Assembly: GCF_036670015.1 (NCBI RefSeq)
Contig: NZ_CP137636.1
Location: forward strand, 3,574,501 to 3,638,500
Source of the DNA: Niallia sp. XMNu-256
GTDB taxonomy: Bacteria; Bacillota; Bacilli; Bacillales; Cytobacillaceae
Direction: 5' to 3'
Length of the DNA: 64,000 nt
A program made the position numbers and the translations under genes. How positions within the stretch are numbered: the first letter of the stretch is position 1; each line of letters begins with the position of its first letter. Below are positions 1 through 9,895 of the stretch, in pieces. The notes beneath the pieces are model-generated. The model was not told where the DNA came from, did no database searches, and saw only the letters and a list, made by a program, of their open reading frames with translations.

Positions 1-8
1 TTTCCCTA

Positions 9-3000
9 TCATTTTAATTCTTTAACATAGCCGCCACTGATCCAACCTTCAGCATTCTTGTAGTTAATCTTATACCAATTACCACTTTTAATAAAATCAC
101 CATTAGAATCAATCACACCACTAACTATTTCACCATTATATATGGTTCCTATAATGGAGCTACTTGTTGTATTAGGTTGATTTCGAACATTTAACGCGGA
201 GGTAGTTATTTGAAGTGCATTTTCTAACGAAACATAATCACCGGATAACCATCCCAGTTCGCCAGATAATCTTACTTTATACCACCCACCATTTTGACCA
301 ACGACTTCTATATTTGTACCGTTATCCAAAGTCCTAATTATTGGTCCAGTAGGATATGTTCTAAGGTTAACATTTTCAGTTGTTTTTCCAGTTATACCCT
401 CTGCTACAGGAAGTACAGCATACTGATCTTCTGCAGCTGGTTTTGTGGAAGTAGCAAGTGAACCATTAAAGTTTGGTACATCATAATTCAATGTAAAAGA
501 ATTAAGCATTCTATAAATGGATGCAATGTTTTTTGTTTGAGCAGTAGCCCAAATTACATGTGTTGCATATTGATGTTCACCAGGATTTGCGGGATTCCAA
601 CGCATCTTATAAAGTGTATCCTGGCCCTGACTAATATAGTTTGCTACTACTTCCTGCGCTCCACCAATAATTGCCAATTCCGGTGAAAACCACCCTCTAT
701 CAAATGCGTACTTAGCCCCGCCATCAATTGGATCATTATCTACGGCACCATATCCGTACATATTATAAACAATTTCGTAAGTTTTTTCTGTCACGCTAAT
801 ATTCCCTAAAGAATCTCTTGTTACATTGCCATTCTCGTCTACCGGAATACCATTTGATAAAGTAGACTCTCCAAATCCAGTTTCATGAAGAGTATGTGCA
901 ATCAAATATGCTTCATTAACCTGATGAATATTCGCTGCATCAATAAACACCTGTCCTTTTCCCTTCAATATCCCTTTATCATAGAGGATATTTTGATTTA
1001 TTTCTGTAGCACTTAAGCCTGCAGGTTTTGACAGTACCAAAAATTGGTAATACTCGTCTGTTCCGAATTCAAAGTTCAAAGGATTAGCATAGTACTCAAC
1101 TAATGACCGACTTGCAATAAACTGTCCAGCTCCATCAACTTTTGGAGTTTTAGTCACTTGAATATCAATCATGTCACTAAAACTATAATCATAGTGTGTA
1201 TTTTTTTTGATCACACTAGGTCCAGATTTTTCCACAGATCCGATATTTGATTTTTTAATATAGCCTACCTGGTTTCTCACCGTAGTCTTATACCAATTTT
1301 TACTGTAATTATAAAACTTTAATGTAGATCCTTTACTATATGTTTTGAGTTTTTGAGCACCAGAAGAAGGGAGCACATGTACACTGGTCTCCGAATTTAA
1401 AGCAATCCCCTGTAATGTTTCTGATGAAGGATTCGCTTCCTCTATATCAGCAGAATGGATAAAAATTGTATTTACTTTTCCATTCACTGTTGTTGAAGAC
1501 TTATACCAATTGTCCGAATAGGTATAATATTTAAGGATGGAGCCCGGACTAAATTTCCTTAGCACTTTTGAATTCCTAGATGGAAGTGCATATACATTGG
1601 TTGGATTAATCCAAGCAATCCCTTCTTCCTTAATGGGTTTGTCCACTAGTAACTCAACATCAGATTCATGAATATAGATAGTATGATCAATACCATTTAC
1701 TTTTACAGTCGAACTGTACCAATTAGGAATATAAGTATAAAACTTGAGTTCTTTCCCTGAATTAAAGGTTCTTAATACCTTTGAATCCCTAGACGGTAAT
1801 GAATACATATTTGTTGGGTTTTTTAAAGCAATTCCCTGAACTAATACAGGATCAGTAACTGGTTCAGCAATACCAACATCCGATTTATGAATATAAATTG
1901 TCCTAATCTTACCGTTTACACTTACCGAGGATTTATACCAGTTTGTTGAAAACGTATAGTATTTTAATACTTTTCCAGAATTGAAGCTCCTTAACACTTC
2001 TGAATCCCTAGTCGGTAGTGCATACAGGTTTGTAGGATCTTTTAACGCAAGTCCTTCTAATAATTCAGGATCTTTGACCTTTTCCTCAACATCAGATTTA
2101 TGAATATAAATTGTCCTGTTTTTTCCATCAATACTAACAGTTGATCTAAACCATTCAGATGAATGATTATAATACTTTAATACTTTACCAGGATTAAAAG
2201 TTCTTAAAACCTCTGAATCTCTTGATGGAGATTCATACATGTTTGTCGGAAACTTAATGGCGATGCCTTCTAAAACTGTTGTTGAACCCGTAACCTCTTT
2301 CGTTGGCTCCATTAGCTCCGTATTAGAACTAAATGTTGTCAATTGAACCTGATTCGTGTTAGAAGTATCATCAAGGGATTTTACGTCATCTTCCATTTCT
2401 TCTTGTTCATTAGTTTGAGATAATTCTGGTTCAACCGCTTGAGTTTCACTTATTTCAGAATTAATTTGAGATGACTCTGGTTCAACTTCTTGTGATTCAC
2501 CAATTTCAGAATTATTTTGAGATGACTCTGGTTCAACTTCTTGTGATTCACCAATTGTAGAATTATTTTGAGATGACTCTGGTTCAACTTCTTGTGATTC
2601 ACCAATTGTAGAATTAGTTTGAGATGATTCTGGTTCAACTTCTTGTGATTCACCAATTGTAGAATTAGTTTGAGATGATTCTGGTTCAACTTCTTGTGAT
2701 TCACCAATTGCAGAATTAGTTTGAGACGATTCTGGTTCAACTTCTTGTGATTCACCAATTGCAGAATTAGTTTGAGATGATCCTGGTTCAACTTCTTGTG
2801 ATTCACCAATTGCAGAATTAGTTTGGTCTACTACTCCCTCATTCTCTACAGGAATCAAATGTTCACTTTTAACATAGCCTTGTAATATTTCTTTACTTTC
2901 GGGCTCTTCGTATTGTACATTTGTATAACCATCATGCTTTTCCAAAACGAAAACTTCAGTACCATTACTAATTTCAGCTATTAGTCTACTATCTATGCTC

Positions 3001-3170
3001 ATTTCTTCATATAACCCAATCTTTGCATTAGCATCTTGAGTATAAACAACCATACTATCAACTTTAGGAAATTGTTCCAAATCAGTAGTAGCAAAAACCT
3101 GTAATGGTATCATTGAAAAAAACAAGCAAATGACTAAAATAGCAATATTCAATTTTTTAAACCGCTTCAT
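9..3170 (-). CDS. Secreted SH3-domain endo-beta-N-acetylglucosaminidase (LytD-like autolysin)
   Basis: Predicted exported peptidoglycan hydrolase that would cut glycan strands in the wall. Residues 1-27 form a signal peptide (KR-rich start, hydrophobic core, VFA cleavage). An SH3-like domain follows (about 30-107), then eight 17-residue Ser/Gln/Glu-rich repeats (115-250). Next come five related 65-70-residue modules (about 300-640) sharing the pattern GIAL-NPTN-Y-LPSR-SKVLR. The glucosaminidase domain lies at about 660-890, with a likely catalytic Glu763 in LHETGFGES and the typical MYGYGAVD and MRWNPANPGEHQYAT stretches. Two SH3 modules close the protein. The start has a perfect site (AAGGAGGTAAC then ATG). 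The stop is at the window edge, so any terminator lies outside. The catalytic part resembles the glucosaminidase at 51.0-54.4 kb. Family assignment is firm; the binding target of the repeats is unknown. Confidence 0.9.
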   Translation of the reverse strand: MKRFKKLNIAILVICLFFSMIPLQVFATTDLEQFPKVDSMVVYTQDANAKIGLYEEMSIDSRLIAEISNGTEVFVLEKHDGYTNVQYEEPESKEILQGYVKSEHLIPVENEGVVDQTNSAIGESQEVEPGSSQTNSAIGESQEVEPESSQTNSAIGESQEVEPESSQTNSTIGESQEVEPESSQTNSTIGESQEVEPESSQNNSTIGESQEVEPESSQNNSEIGESQEVEPESSQINSEISETQAVEPELSQTNEQEEMEDDVKSLDDTSNTNQVQLTTFSSNTELMEPTKEVTGSTTVLEGIAIKFPTNMYESPSRDSEVLRTFNPGKVLKYYNHSSEWFRSTVSIDGKNRTIYIHKSDVEEKVKDPELLEGLALKDPTNLYALPTRDSEVLRSFNSGKVLKYYTFSTNWYKSSVSVNGKIRTIYIHKSDVGIAEPVTDPVLVQGIALKNPTNMYSLPSRDSKVLRTFNSGKELKFYTYIPNWYSSTVKVNGIDHTIYIHESDVELLVDKPIKEEGIAWINPTNVYALPSRNSKVLRKFSPGSILKYYTYSDNWYKSSTTVNGKVNTIFIHSADIEEANPSSETLQGIALNSETSVHVLPSSGAQKLKTYSKGSTLKFYNYSKNWYKTTVRNQVGYIKKSNIGSVEKSGPSVIKKNTHYDYSFSDMIDIQVTKTPKVDGAGQFIASRSLVEYYANPLNFEFGTDEYYQFLVLSKPAGLSATEINQNILYDKGILKGKGQVFIDAANIHQVNEAYLIAHTLHETGFGESTLSNGIPVDENGNVTRDSLGNISVTEKTYEIVYNMYGYGAVDNDPIDGGAKYAFDRGWFSPELAIIGGAQEVVANYISQGQDTLYKMRWNPANPGEHQYATHVIWATAQTKNIASIYRMLNSFTLNYDVPNFNGSLATSTKPAAEDQYAVLPVAEGITGKTTENVNLRTYPTGPIIRTLDNGTNIEVVGQNGGWYKVRLSGELGWLSGDYVSLENALQITTSALNVRNQPNTTSSSIIGTIYNGEIVSGVIDSNGDFIKSGNWYKINYKNAEGWISGGYVKELK
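2421..2828 (-). repeat. 51-bp tandem repeat, 8 copies, inside the glucosaminidase gene
   Basis: Eight in-frame 51-bp units encode the 17-residue pattern SQTNSAIGESQEVEPES with few substitutions (T/N at position 3, A/T/E at position 6). The last copy is the most degenerate. The stretch is acidic and Ser/Gln-rich, like a flexible wall-spanning linker. Near-identity between copies suggests recent slippage or unequal crossing-over, so copy number may vary between strains. Confidence 0.92.
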
Positions 3171-3362
3171 GTTACCTCCTTTTTATCTGCTCATACTATT
3201 CTTGTGTATTTTTCTATGTAGATACTATTAATCTTAAATCTGACACGTTGGTAAAAAACAATTGATTAATTGGTATCTATGGAAAACTATTCCTATCTTA
3301 CCAATATGTCGACAAAGATGCTATACCAATCTAGTAATTCGCCATTAATTTCAGCAAAGTAT

Positions 3363-3421
3363 GTCGGAAAAAAGAAAAGGTATATCAAATTAGACCGCAC
3401 TGAGTCTATTTTGATATACCT
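3363..3421 (-). terminator. Strong intrinsic terminator after the TagF-like gene
   Basis: An 18-bp inverted repeat (3378-3395 and 3404-3421, 17 of 18 positions pairing) has an 8-nt loop. On the minus strand it is followed by a T-rich run (CTTTTCTTTTTT). It lies about 57 bp after the stop of the TagF-like gene and separates it from the glucosaminidase gene. Confidence 0.85.
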
Positions 3422-3478
3422 AAAATAAAACTAAAACATAACAATAGTATGTTTCTTAATTATTTAATAAGACTTTAA

Positions 3479-6160
3479 TTAATTTTTATTTATTTCTTTT
3501 ATTGCATCATACACTCTCTTGGAATTATTACTATCTGTATATGAATAGAATTGATTAACTCTTTCTTTGTACTTATTTTCCATTTCACATTCATTGTTCA
3601 TATATTCAATGATACGATCCGCAACATCCTTACTTTCCTTTAATACAGTACCAAATCCCATTTTTTCATAATCAAAATACCCCTGCTCTAAATGATTTGA
3701 TTCAAATTGATAGTATATTACCGGTTTTTTCATATAAGCAAAGTCAAAAGCAACCGATGAATAATCTGTAATTAGAATACTCGACTGATTAAAATGATTA
3801 CGATAACTGCTGTTTATATCGGCTACTTCAATTGATGAGTCAATTTGATAATCGCTTAATTGCTGCATAATATTTGGATGGGGGAAAAATACAATTTTAT
3901 AATCATTTTCCTTTGCAGCATTTATTAATTCTTTATTTTTTAATAAGTCGTTAAAAGCTTTAAAATAAGTAGACTCTTTAAACAAAGGATTATATTGACG
4001 TTCTCCTGTTATAGGATTAATTTTCGCTACTAAATTACTTCGCCAAGTAGGCATAATTAAGATCCTTTTCTTATCTTCGTCCTTTAATTTATCAAACCGT
4101 GGGAAACCAGACAGAACAACCTCTTTTTTATCATAATCATAGTGTCCATTAACAATTGACTCATATTCTTTATTAGCAGCTGTAATAAATAATCGTATAT
4201 TTTTTTTATATTTATTTAACCAATCTGAAATATCATCTTTTGTAATCCCATGTTGCAAGAATATATAATCGAAATTCAACAAATCCTTATAATACTTTTT
4301 CATTTTTCCAAATGGATTAACTATAAATTCATCTGCGTGAGATGAAATCACTTTGTCAGCTAAAAGCATATACATTTTATGCTTCCTAGATCCGTATGGA
4401 ATAACCTTACCTATTTGCTTTAACCTCACATAATCTTCGCAATCCTTATTTATTACAAAGTACTTCTTTATATCATCATTTTGTTTTATAGAGTATTCAA
4501 ATAAAACCTCGGCATTATCATCTGCCTTATTAACACGATCCATAAATAACCAGATAGGCTGTTTGCTAAAGTATTCCCGTATTAAAAATATTAATCGAAC
4601 TAGCATAGCCTTCCTTGAACCTATTTTATTTATTTTAAATAATTGCTTTTGTAAAGCAAGTTCCTTTCTAAGTAAAAGCCTTAAATTACTTTTTTCAATT
4701 ATAATCTTATTGATTTTGTTGTTATATGAAATTATATAACCATTTTTTTTATAATAAGAATACCCTTTAGCTGATATAAACGACTTACTCGCAAAAATCA
4801 CATTTAACGGAACCTTTGTTTCCTTAATTTGAGCTAGAAATTGAATACTTTCACCATTTTCTTCAACTATACTTAAAGGAATTTTAAACTTAAAACCCTT
4901 CGCTTTATTAATTGTTTCACCGAATACATTTACATCTTTATAAAAGCGATCTACAGATTCTGCTTCGTATAAACGATTACCGAATAAGGCTACTAACTTT
5001 ATTTCTTCATTTTCAAATAGAGAAGTAAAATGTCCTTCTACCAACAACTCATAACCTTCAATGTTTATTAGTTCAATAGCCAAGCGATTGTCACCTAAAA
5101 TGTTCATTACTTTATTATCATGTAATAGAGCTGCATTATTTGGTGAAATAAACTGATGGTAAAACTCATTGTAACTTTGATTGTATTTAATTCTTAATAA
5201 ATAATTTTTTCGCTGTAGGTTTAAATGAGTTTGAGCTAAAATTACCTCATCATTTATAAAGCCCAATAGCTCTCTTAATTTCAACAAAAATTGATTTGTC
5301 TCTTCAGCGTTCATGAGAGTACCAATTTGATTATTATTTAAACGCCATTGTAAGTCATACATTAGCATATACTGTATGTACTCAGGTACAAAGCTTAACT
5401 TTTCAAGAGACACATTTATTAAACTAAAAGAAAAGTTATTTAAACTGTGGAGATAATAATCTTTATCATTTAAAGATCGTTGAGTTGCAGAAGTTTGAGT
5501 ACTCCTTTTACGGTATAAATACCTTGCATTCTTTACTACGCCATACTCGCATTTAGTTAATATAATTTTATTTAGCCATTCAGCATCTTCACCATATTTT
5601 AAAGATTCATTAAAACGTATGTTACCAATCGCACTTTTTCTAACAAATGAACTGGAAGATGACATTTGAATGGATTTATATTCTTTAAGAATATTTATAA
5701 TTCGATTAGATGTATATTTATAATTCAGTAAATGTTTACCCTTTGCTTGATCAAACCAAAAAATAGGTATAGATACTACATCAATCCCATTTCCCTTTTC
5801 CTCAAAAAATTTATATACATTCTCTAATGTTTTAGGTGATAATTTATCATCGGGATCTAAAAAATTAATATATTTTCCTACTGCTTTATCTAAACCCGCA
5901 TTTCTTGCACTACTTACTCCACCATTTTCCTTATCAATAAATACAACATTAGCAGGATATTTTTTCTTGAATTTGATACAGATGTCTTTACTATTATCTA
6001 AACTACCGTCATTAACTAATATTAATTGAACATATTTCTCGAAGTTTAAAGTTTGTTTTAATAAACTTTCAATAGCTTCTTCTAAATATTCTTCCACATT
6101 GTAAACTGCCATAACTATAGAAAAGTAAAAATCCCTTTTAAATTCGTTCATTTCCTCCAT
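3479..6160 (-). CDS. Bifunctional GT2 glycosyltransferase / TagF-like CDP-glycerol glycerophosphotransferase
   Basis: Probable cytoplasmic polymer-building enzyme for a teichoic-acid-like surface polymer. The N-terminal ~230 residues are a GT-A family 2 domain (FSIVMAVYNVEEYLEEAI, LVNDGS, FLDPDDKLSP). The C-terminal ~380 residues match TagF-type glycerophosphotransferases: FLQHGITKDD, SGFPRFDKL, MPTWRSN, FFPHPN and ILITDYSSVAFDFAYMKKPVIYY. The middle part is not assigned. The start at 6160 is chosen because GGGGTGAT lies about 5 nt before this ATG; the ATG 10 codons upstream has no site. It is the last gene of the MBOAT/DHHW operon and ends before a strong terminator. The domain pairing is known in wall and capsule polymer loci; the substrate sugar is inference only. 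Confidence 0.85.
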   Translation of the reverse strand: MEEMNEFKRDFYFSIVMAVYNVEEYLEEAIESLLKQTLNFEKYVQLILVNDGSLDNSKDICIKFKKKYPANVVFIDKENGGVSSARNAGLDKAVGKYINFLDPDDKLSPKTLENVYKFFEEKGNGIDVVSIPIFWFDQAKGKHLLNYKYTSNRIINILKEYKSIQMSSSSSFVRKSAIGNIRFNESLKYGEDAEWLNKIILTKCEYGVVKNARYLYRKRSTQTSATQRSLNDKDYYLHSLNNFSFSLINVSLEKLSFVPEYIQYMLMYDLQWRLNNNQIGTLMNAEETNQFLLKLRELLGFINDEVILAQTHLNLQRKNYLLRIKYNQSYNEFYHQFISPNNAALLHDNKVMNILGDNRLAIELINIEGYELLVEGHFTSLFENEEIKLVALFGNRLYEAESVDRFYKDVNVFGETINKAKGFKFKIPLSIVEENGESIQFLAQIKETKVPLNVIFASKSFISAKGYSYYKKNGYIISYNNKINKIIIEKSNLRLLLRKELALQKQLFKINKIGSRKAMLVRLIFLIREYFSKQPIWLFMDRVNKADDNAEVLFEYSIKQNDDIKKYFVINKDCEDYVRLKQIGKVIPYGSRKHKMYMLLADKVISSHADEFIVNPFGKMKKYYKDLLNFDYIFLQHGITKDDISDWLNKYKKNIRLFITAANKEYESIVNGHYDYDKKEVVLSGFPRFDKLKDEDKKRILIMPTWRSNLVAKINPITGERQYNPLFKESTYFKAFNDLLKNKELINAAKENDYKIVFFPHPNIMQQLSDYQIDSSIEVADINSSYRNHFNQSSILITDYSSVAFDFAYMKKPVIYYQFESNHLEQGYFDYEKMGFGTVLKESKDVADRIIEYMNNECEMENKYKERVNQFYSYTDSNNSKRVYDAIKEINKN

Positions 6161-6204
6161 TAATATCACCCCGACTATATCTATTTCCATCCAAGTTCAA
6201 TCTA

Positions 6205-7407
6205 TTATTGGTTTTCTCCTTGACCAGGATTGTTAAAACTAGTTAATGCAGGTGTTACATAAATAGAATTCACATTGTTTAATAATAGTATGTGTTTAAT
6301 GTCATGTTCCTTCACATATTCCCTGATTGCCTTACCTTTATAATGCCGGAGATCTATTACATGTGTTTCTCTATAATGGGGGGCTAAAAATTGTACAAAC
6401 GCATTGGCATATGAATCCTTAATAACAAGAATATTATCTCTATTTTCATTCTCATCATTATGAATAGATAGATTCGCATAGTCTCCACCTAAATAAGCTT
6501 GATAACGATTTGTATAAGGATCCTCCATATCCAAAAAGGAATACTCATACAAACCCTTTCGCATTTTAGTTCCCCATTTCATTACAAAAGGTTCTGTTTG
6601 TTCTTTTAACGTTGCAACCATAATTTGATCTGATATTTCGGCATTTACACTTGTTGTTTTTCTTGCGTCAGACCCTATAAACGGCTTCCCTTTTAATTCC
6701 CAATTATAATCCTGGTAGGTATATACTTGTTCATTCATATCTTCTTTATCAAAGATATAAGACATTACATTTTGATAAGCATAAAATGCCGCTTTAGCTT
6801 GCCAATGATGATCAGTATAATAAAACATATGGTCTTCATCCATATGTTTTTCAAGGTAATCACGTGAATCAATAGGGTTGGCTACTTTACTCAACTCCTT
6901 GAATAATAAATCCATGTTTTCTTGGCCATAGCTTTGAAAATATGTTGGGAATTTATCTTGCATCATAGTTGACTTATTAGGCATTATAGCAGTATAAACT
7001 GTAACATTTAATTTTCCCATATCCTCCGCAAAGTTATTTATACTCTTTGCTACTCCCTTTGCACTTTCCAATGTCCCTCTTTCTACTTTTGACAATAAAT
7101 AACCATCATCTGCAATATAAACATCATCGTATACATCCTGTCTAAAAACATTCCTTTCAATAAGTGCATTAGACTCTACAAATGATTCTCGTATCGGGAA
7201 TTGGTCATTATAATATGTTTCAAAACGCTTCGAATATTCTCCAGTTGCAAACGATTCTAACGTAAAATCCGGACGTTTTACTAATTGCCTATTTTCTAAA
7301 ACAGATTGGTCCTTATCCGGACTAATAAAATAGTATATAAAGAATCCTATTATAGTTACTAGAAAAAATATACTAATCAAAAGGGTCTGTAACTTAATGC
7401 TATTCAT
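6205..7407 (-). CDS. DHHW-motif / AlgJ-AlgX-like protein, O-acetylation partner
   Basis: Predicted membrane-anchored extracytoplasmic protein of the DHHW/AlgJ family, which works with MBOAT proteins to O-acylate exopolymers. It has one N-terminal membrane segment (about residues 5-27). The hallmark motif is present as YTDHHWQAKAAF in mid-protein, with a later VIKDSYANAF stretch that matches the SGNH-like serine region of AlgJ/AlgX proteins. The ribosome site is GGAGG with 9 nt spacing. It lies 21 bp after the MBOAT stop and 44 bp before the TagF-like gene, so it is almost certainly co-transcribed with both. Acetyl as the transferred group is inferred from the family, not shown here. Confidence 0.85.
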   Translation of the reverse strand: MNSIKLQTLLISIFFLVTIIGFFIYYFISPDKDQSVLENRQLVKRPDFTLESFATGEYSKRFETYYNDQFPIRESFVESNALIERNVFRQDVYDDVYIADDGYLLSKVERGTLESAKGVAKSINNFAEDMGKLNVTVYTAIMPNKSTMMQDKFPTYFQSYGQENMDLLFKELSKVANPIDSRDYLEKHMDEDHMFYYTDHHWQAKAAFYAYQNVMSYIFDKEDMNEQVYTYQDYNWELKGKPFIGSDARKTTSVNAEISDQIMVATLKEQTEPFVMKWGTKMRKGLYEYSFLDMEDPYTNRYQAYLGGDYANLSIHNDENENRDNILVIKDSYANAFVQFLAPHYRETHVIDLRHYKGKAIREYVKEHDIKHILLLNNVNSIYVTPALTSFNNPGQGENQ

Positions 7408-7428
7408 AAATAAGTATCCTCCATTACC

Positions 7429-8856
7429 TTAAAACCTGAAATATATGAACGGATTAAATGTAGTTGACACTAAACTAATTATCGTAATTAAGAAGAGAAT
7501 GTAATAACCAAAGGATATTACAATATCAGCACTTACATTAATAACCGTACCCTTTCCAACTAAAAACTTATTTATTTTATTTTGTACATATGGAAAAACT
7601 GGGATAGATATAATTACAGCAAGCAAAATTATTACTCCGTATTGCGTAAAGTAAAAACTTGCATTAGAATCCCAGATTTGATTTCCGTTTAATCCAAACA
7701 TTGTGCCTAAATAATTAAAAGCATAACTGAACGTTTCCGACCGAAAAAATACCCAACCAATTAGAAAGGCTAAAATAGTATAGATATGTTGTAAAATTAG
7801 TGGGATTTTCTCTAACAATTTTAATAAAAATGCTTTTTCAAGCATTATTAATATACCGTAATAAACTCCCCAGGCTATAAATGTCCATGAAGCGCCATGC
7901 CATATTCCTGTGGCTAACCATACAATGAAAATATTCCGATATAATTGAAATGTAGTTCCTCTATTACCTCCTAATGGGATATAAAGATAGTCACGGAACC
8001 AAGTAGATAATGAGATATGCCATCTTCTCCAAAATTCTGTAACTGAGCGAGAAATATAAGGGTAATTAAAATTCTCGAGAAACTCAAAACCAAACATTTT
8101 CCCCAACCCTATTGCCATATCGGAATAACCCGAAAAGTCAAAGTATATTTGTAATGCATAAGCAATAATTCCAATCCAAGCAAGTCCCATAGACAATTCA
8201 TGCGTTGGTTGTGAAAACACCTGATCTGCAACCCAACCACAATTATTGGCCAATAACATTTTTTTAGCCAATCCCATAATAAACCGTTTACTACCTTCAG
8301 CAAACTTTTTTAAAGTTTCTTTTCTCCTAGTTATTTGTTCGGCAACTGTTTGATAACGAACAATAGGACCAGCAATTAATTGTGGGAACAAAGATATATA
8401 TAGTGCGATGTTCAAAGGGTTTTTTTGAACTTTCCCATCTTTTCTATACACATCAATAACATAACTTAATCCTTGGAAGGTAAAAAAGGAGATACCTAAG
8501 GGTAAGGCAATCATCGGTATATCTATAGATAGATTAAAGATAGAGTTTATATTATCAATAACAAAATTAGCATACTTAAATATCCCCAACAATAGTAAAT
8601 TTGCTATTATTGTAAGTGTGAGTATCCATTTTGTTAATTTCCTCTTATTCCTATTTGAATCAATTATAAGAGCAAAGATATAGTTAATTAATATGGAAAA
8701 AAGCATGATAAGGACAAATACCGGTTCTCCCCATGCATAAAAAAATAGACTTGCGCCCAATAAAATACTATTTTTTAAAAATCTTGGTGATATAAAATAC
8801 AAAATCAGGACAACTGGTAAAAAGAGAAATAAAAAAGTTGTCGAACTAAATAACAC
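7429..8856 (-). CDS. MBOAT-family O-acyltransferase (AlgI/PatA/DltB-like)
   Basis: Polytopic membrane acyltransferase expected to pass an acyl group across the membrane to a surface polymer. It shows the MBOAT landmarks: the N-terminus LFSSTTFLFLFLP, the central FWRRWHISLSTWFRDYLYIPLGGNRG block and the catalytic-His region WLATGIWHGASWTF. A GTG at 8856 is preferred as start because ACGGAGG sits 9 nt upstream and family members begin with exactly this LFSSTTF sequence; the upstream ATG lies within that ribosome site. It is first in an operon with the DHHW protein and the TagF-like transferase. The polymer acted on is probably the one those enzymes build. Confidence 0.9.
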   Translation of the reverse strand: MLFSSTTFLFLFLPVVLILYFISPRFLKNSILLGASLFFYAWGEPVFVLIMLFSILINYIFALIIDSNRNKRKLTKWILTLTIIANLLLLGIFKYANFVIDNINSIFNLSIDIPMIALPLGISFFTFQGLSYVIDVYRKDGKVQKNPLNIALYISLFPQLIAGPIVRYQTVAEQITRRKETLKKFAEGSKRFIMGLAKKMLLANNCGWVADQVFSQPTHELSMGLAWIGIIAYALQIYFDFSGYSDMAIGLGKMFGFEFLENFNYPYISRSVTEFWRRWHISLSTWFRDYLYIPLGGNRGTTFQLYRNIFIVWLATGIWHGASWTFIAWGVYYGILIMLEKAFLLKLLEKIPLILQHIYTILAFLIGWVFFRSETFSYAFNYLGTMFGLNGNQIWDSNASFYFTQYGVIILLAVIISIPVFPYVQNKINKFLVGKGTVINVSADIVISFGYYILFLITIISLVSTTFNPFIYFRF

Positions 8857-8915
8857 TGGTCTTTTCCTCCGTTTCATCTCGGTGTCGAATCATGTTATAA
8901 TTTACACATTTTAAA

Positions 8916-8944
8916 ATTATTTCATAGGAGTATCCGTTTATCAA
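8916..8944 (-). promoter_or_regulatory. Sigma-A-like promoter for the MBOAT operon
   Basis: Minus strand: -35 TTGATA (8939-8944) and -10 AATAAT (8916-8921) with an exact 17-bp spacer. Each box matches consensus at five of six positions. It lies about 60 bp upstream of the GTG start. Confidence 0.6.
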
Positions 8945-9025
8945 GTGTAATGCGAAAATTCCATAAAAACACTAATGTTACCATAAACAACTTTTTAAAA
9001 TAATTTAGGGATATTTTAATATTGC

Positions 9026-9062
9026 ACAAAAAAAGAGCTAAATCCCAAATGATTTAACTCTT
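9026..9062 (-). terminator. Intrinsic terminator after tagH
   Basis: Stem arms 9033-9044 and 9051-9062 pair at 11 of 12 positions with a 6-nt loop. A run of T follows on the minus strand. It begins 8 bp after the tagH stop, so it separates tagGH from the MBOAT operon. Confidence 0.8.
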
Positions 9063-9069
9063 CACTTTC

Positions 9070-9879
9070 TTAGACACTGACTAGTTTACTTTCTCCTTTT
9101 TGACGTTTCATTGCTTCTACCCGAAATTTCTTTTTCTCTTCGGCTGACATTGCTTTATATTTCTTTAGAAACTCCTCATATTTAGGCATAACATCGGTTA
9201 TCAAACCATAATCTTTTACCTCTCCATACTCGAGCCACAATGCTTTTTCGCAGAATTTCTTCATTTGTCCAATAGAATGACTGATAAAGAAAATGGTTTT
9301 TCCTCTTTGTTTAAATTCATTCATTTTATCTAGGCACTTGTCAGCGAAAGTTTGGTCCCCCACAGATAAAGCCTCGTCAATGACAAGGATGTCAGGATCA
9401 ACAGTGACAGAAATTGCAAATCCCAATCTAGATTTCATACCACTTGAATAAGATTTAACAGGTTGATCTATAAAAATACCAATATCAGCAAAATCAATAA
9501 TTTCAGGCTCTAGTTCTTTAATTTGTGCTTTACTAAAACCTAACATTAAACACTTTAATTCAATATTTTCACGACCTGTTAATTGGTTATTTAAGCCAGC
9601 GTTAACAGCTATTAATGCCGGTTTCCCATGGACTTCCATTGTTCCTGTTGTGGGTGGTACGATTCCTGCAATAATATTAGATAGAGTTGATTTACCTGAT
9701 CCATTTACCCCAATAAATCCTACAACATCGCCTTTTTCAGCTTCAAAACTCACATTTTGCAGAGCAAAGAAATCTTGTCCATAACTTTTAGGTAAAATAA
9801 GATCTAAAAGTTTCTCTTTATTTCCATTGTATATTTTATATTGTTTACTTACATTTTTTAAGATGACTGATTTAGTCAT
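9070..9879 (-). CDS. tagH: Teichoic acid export ABC transporter, ATP-binding protein TagH
   Basis: ATPase of the TagGH exporter that moves the finished wall polymer across the membrane. Walker A is GVNGSGKST, the signature is SSGMKSRL (the form typical of polysaccharide/teichoic ABC proteins), Walker B is ILVIDEALSVGD and the switch His is in FFISHS. The protein has about 270 residues and ends soon after the nucleotide-binding domain. Bacillus subtilis TagH is about twice this length, with a C-terminal extension that is absent here. The ATG at 9879 is chosen because AGGAAGTG lies 7 nt before it; the GTG three codons earlier overlaps that site. It follows tagG by 16 bp. Confidence 0.92.
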   Translation of the reverse strand: MTKSVILKNVSKQYKIYNGNKEKLLDLILPKSYGQDFFALQNVSFEAEKGDVVGFIGVNGSGKSTLSNIIAGIVPPTTGTMEVHGKPALIAVNAGLNNQLTGRENIELKCLMLGFSKAQIKELEPEIIDFADIGIFIDQPVKSYSSGMKSRLGFAISVTVDPDILVIDEALSVGDQTFADKCLDKMNEFKQRGKTIFFISHSIGQMKKFCEKALWLEYGEVKDYGLITDVMPKYEEFLKKYKAMSAEEKKKFRVEAMKRQKGESKLVSV

Positions 9880-9895
9880 TGATTTCACTTCCTAT

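Noticed and set aside
2450-2809. Open frame in another frame of the repeat region (119 codons)
   Set aside because: It is a shadow of the 51-bp repeats in the glucosaminidase gene.
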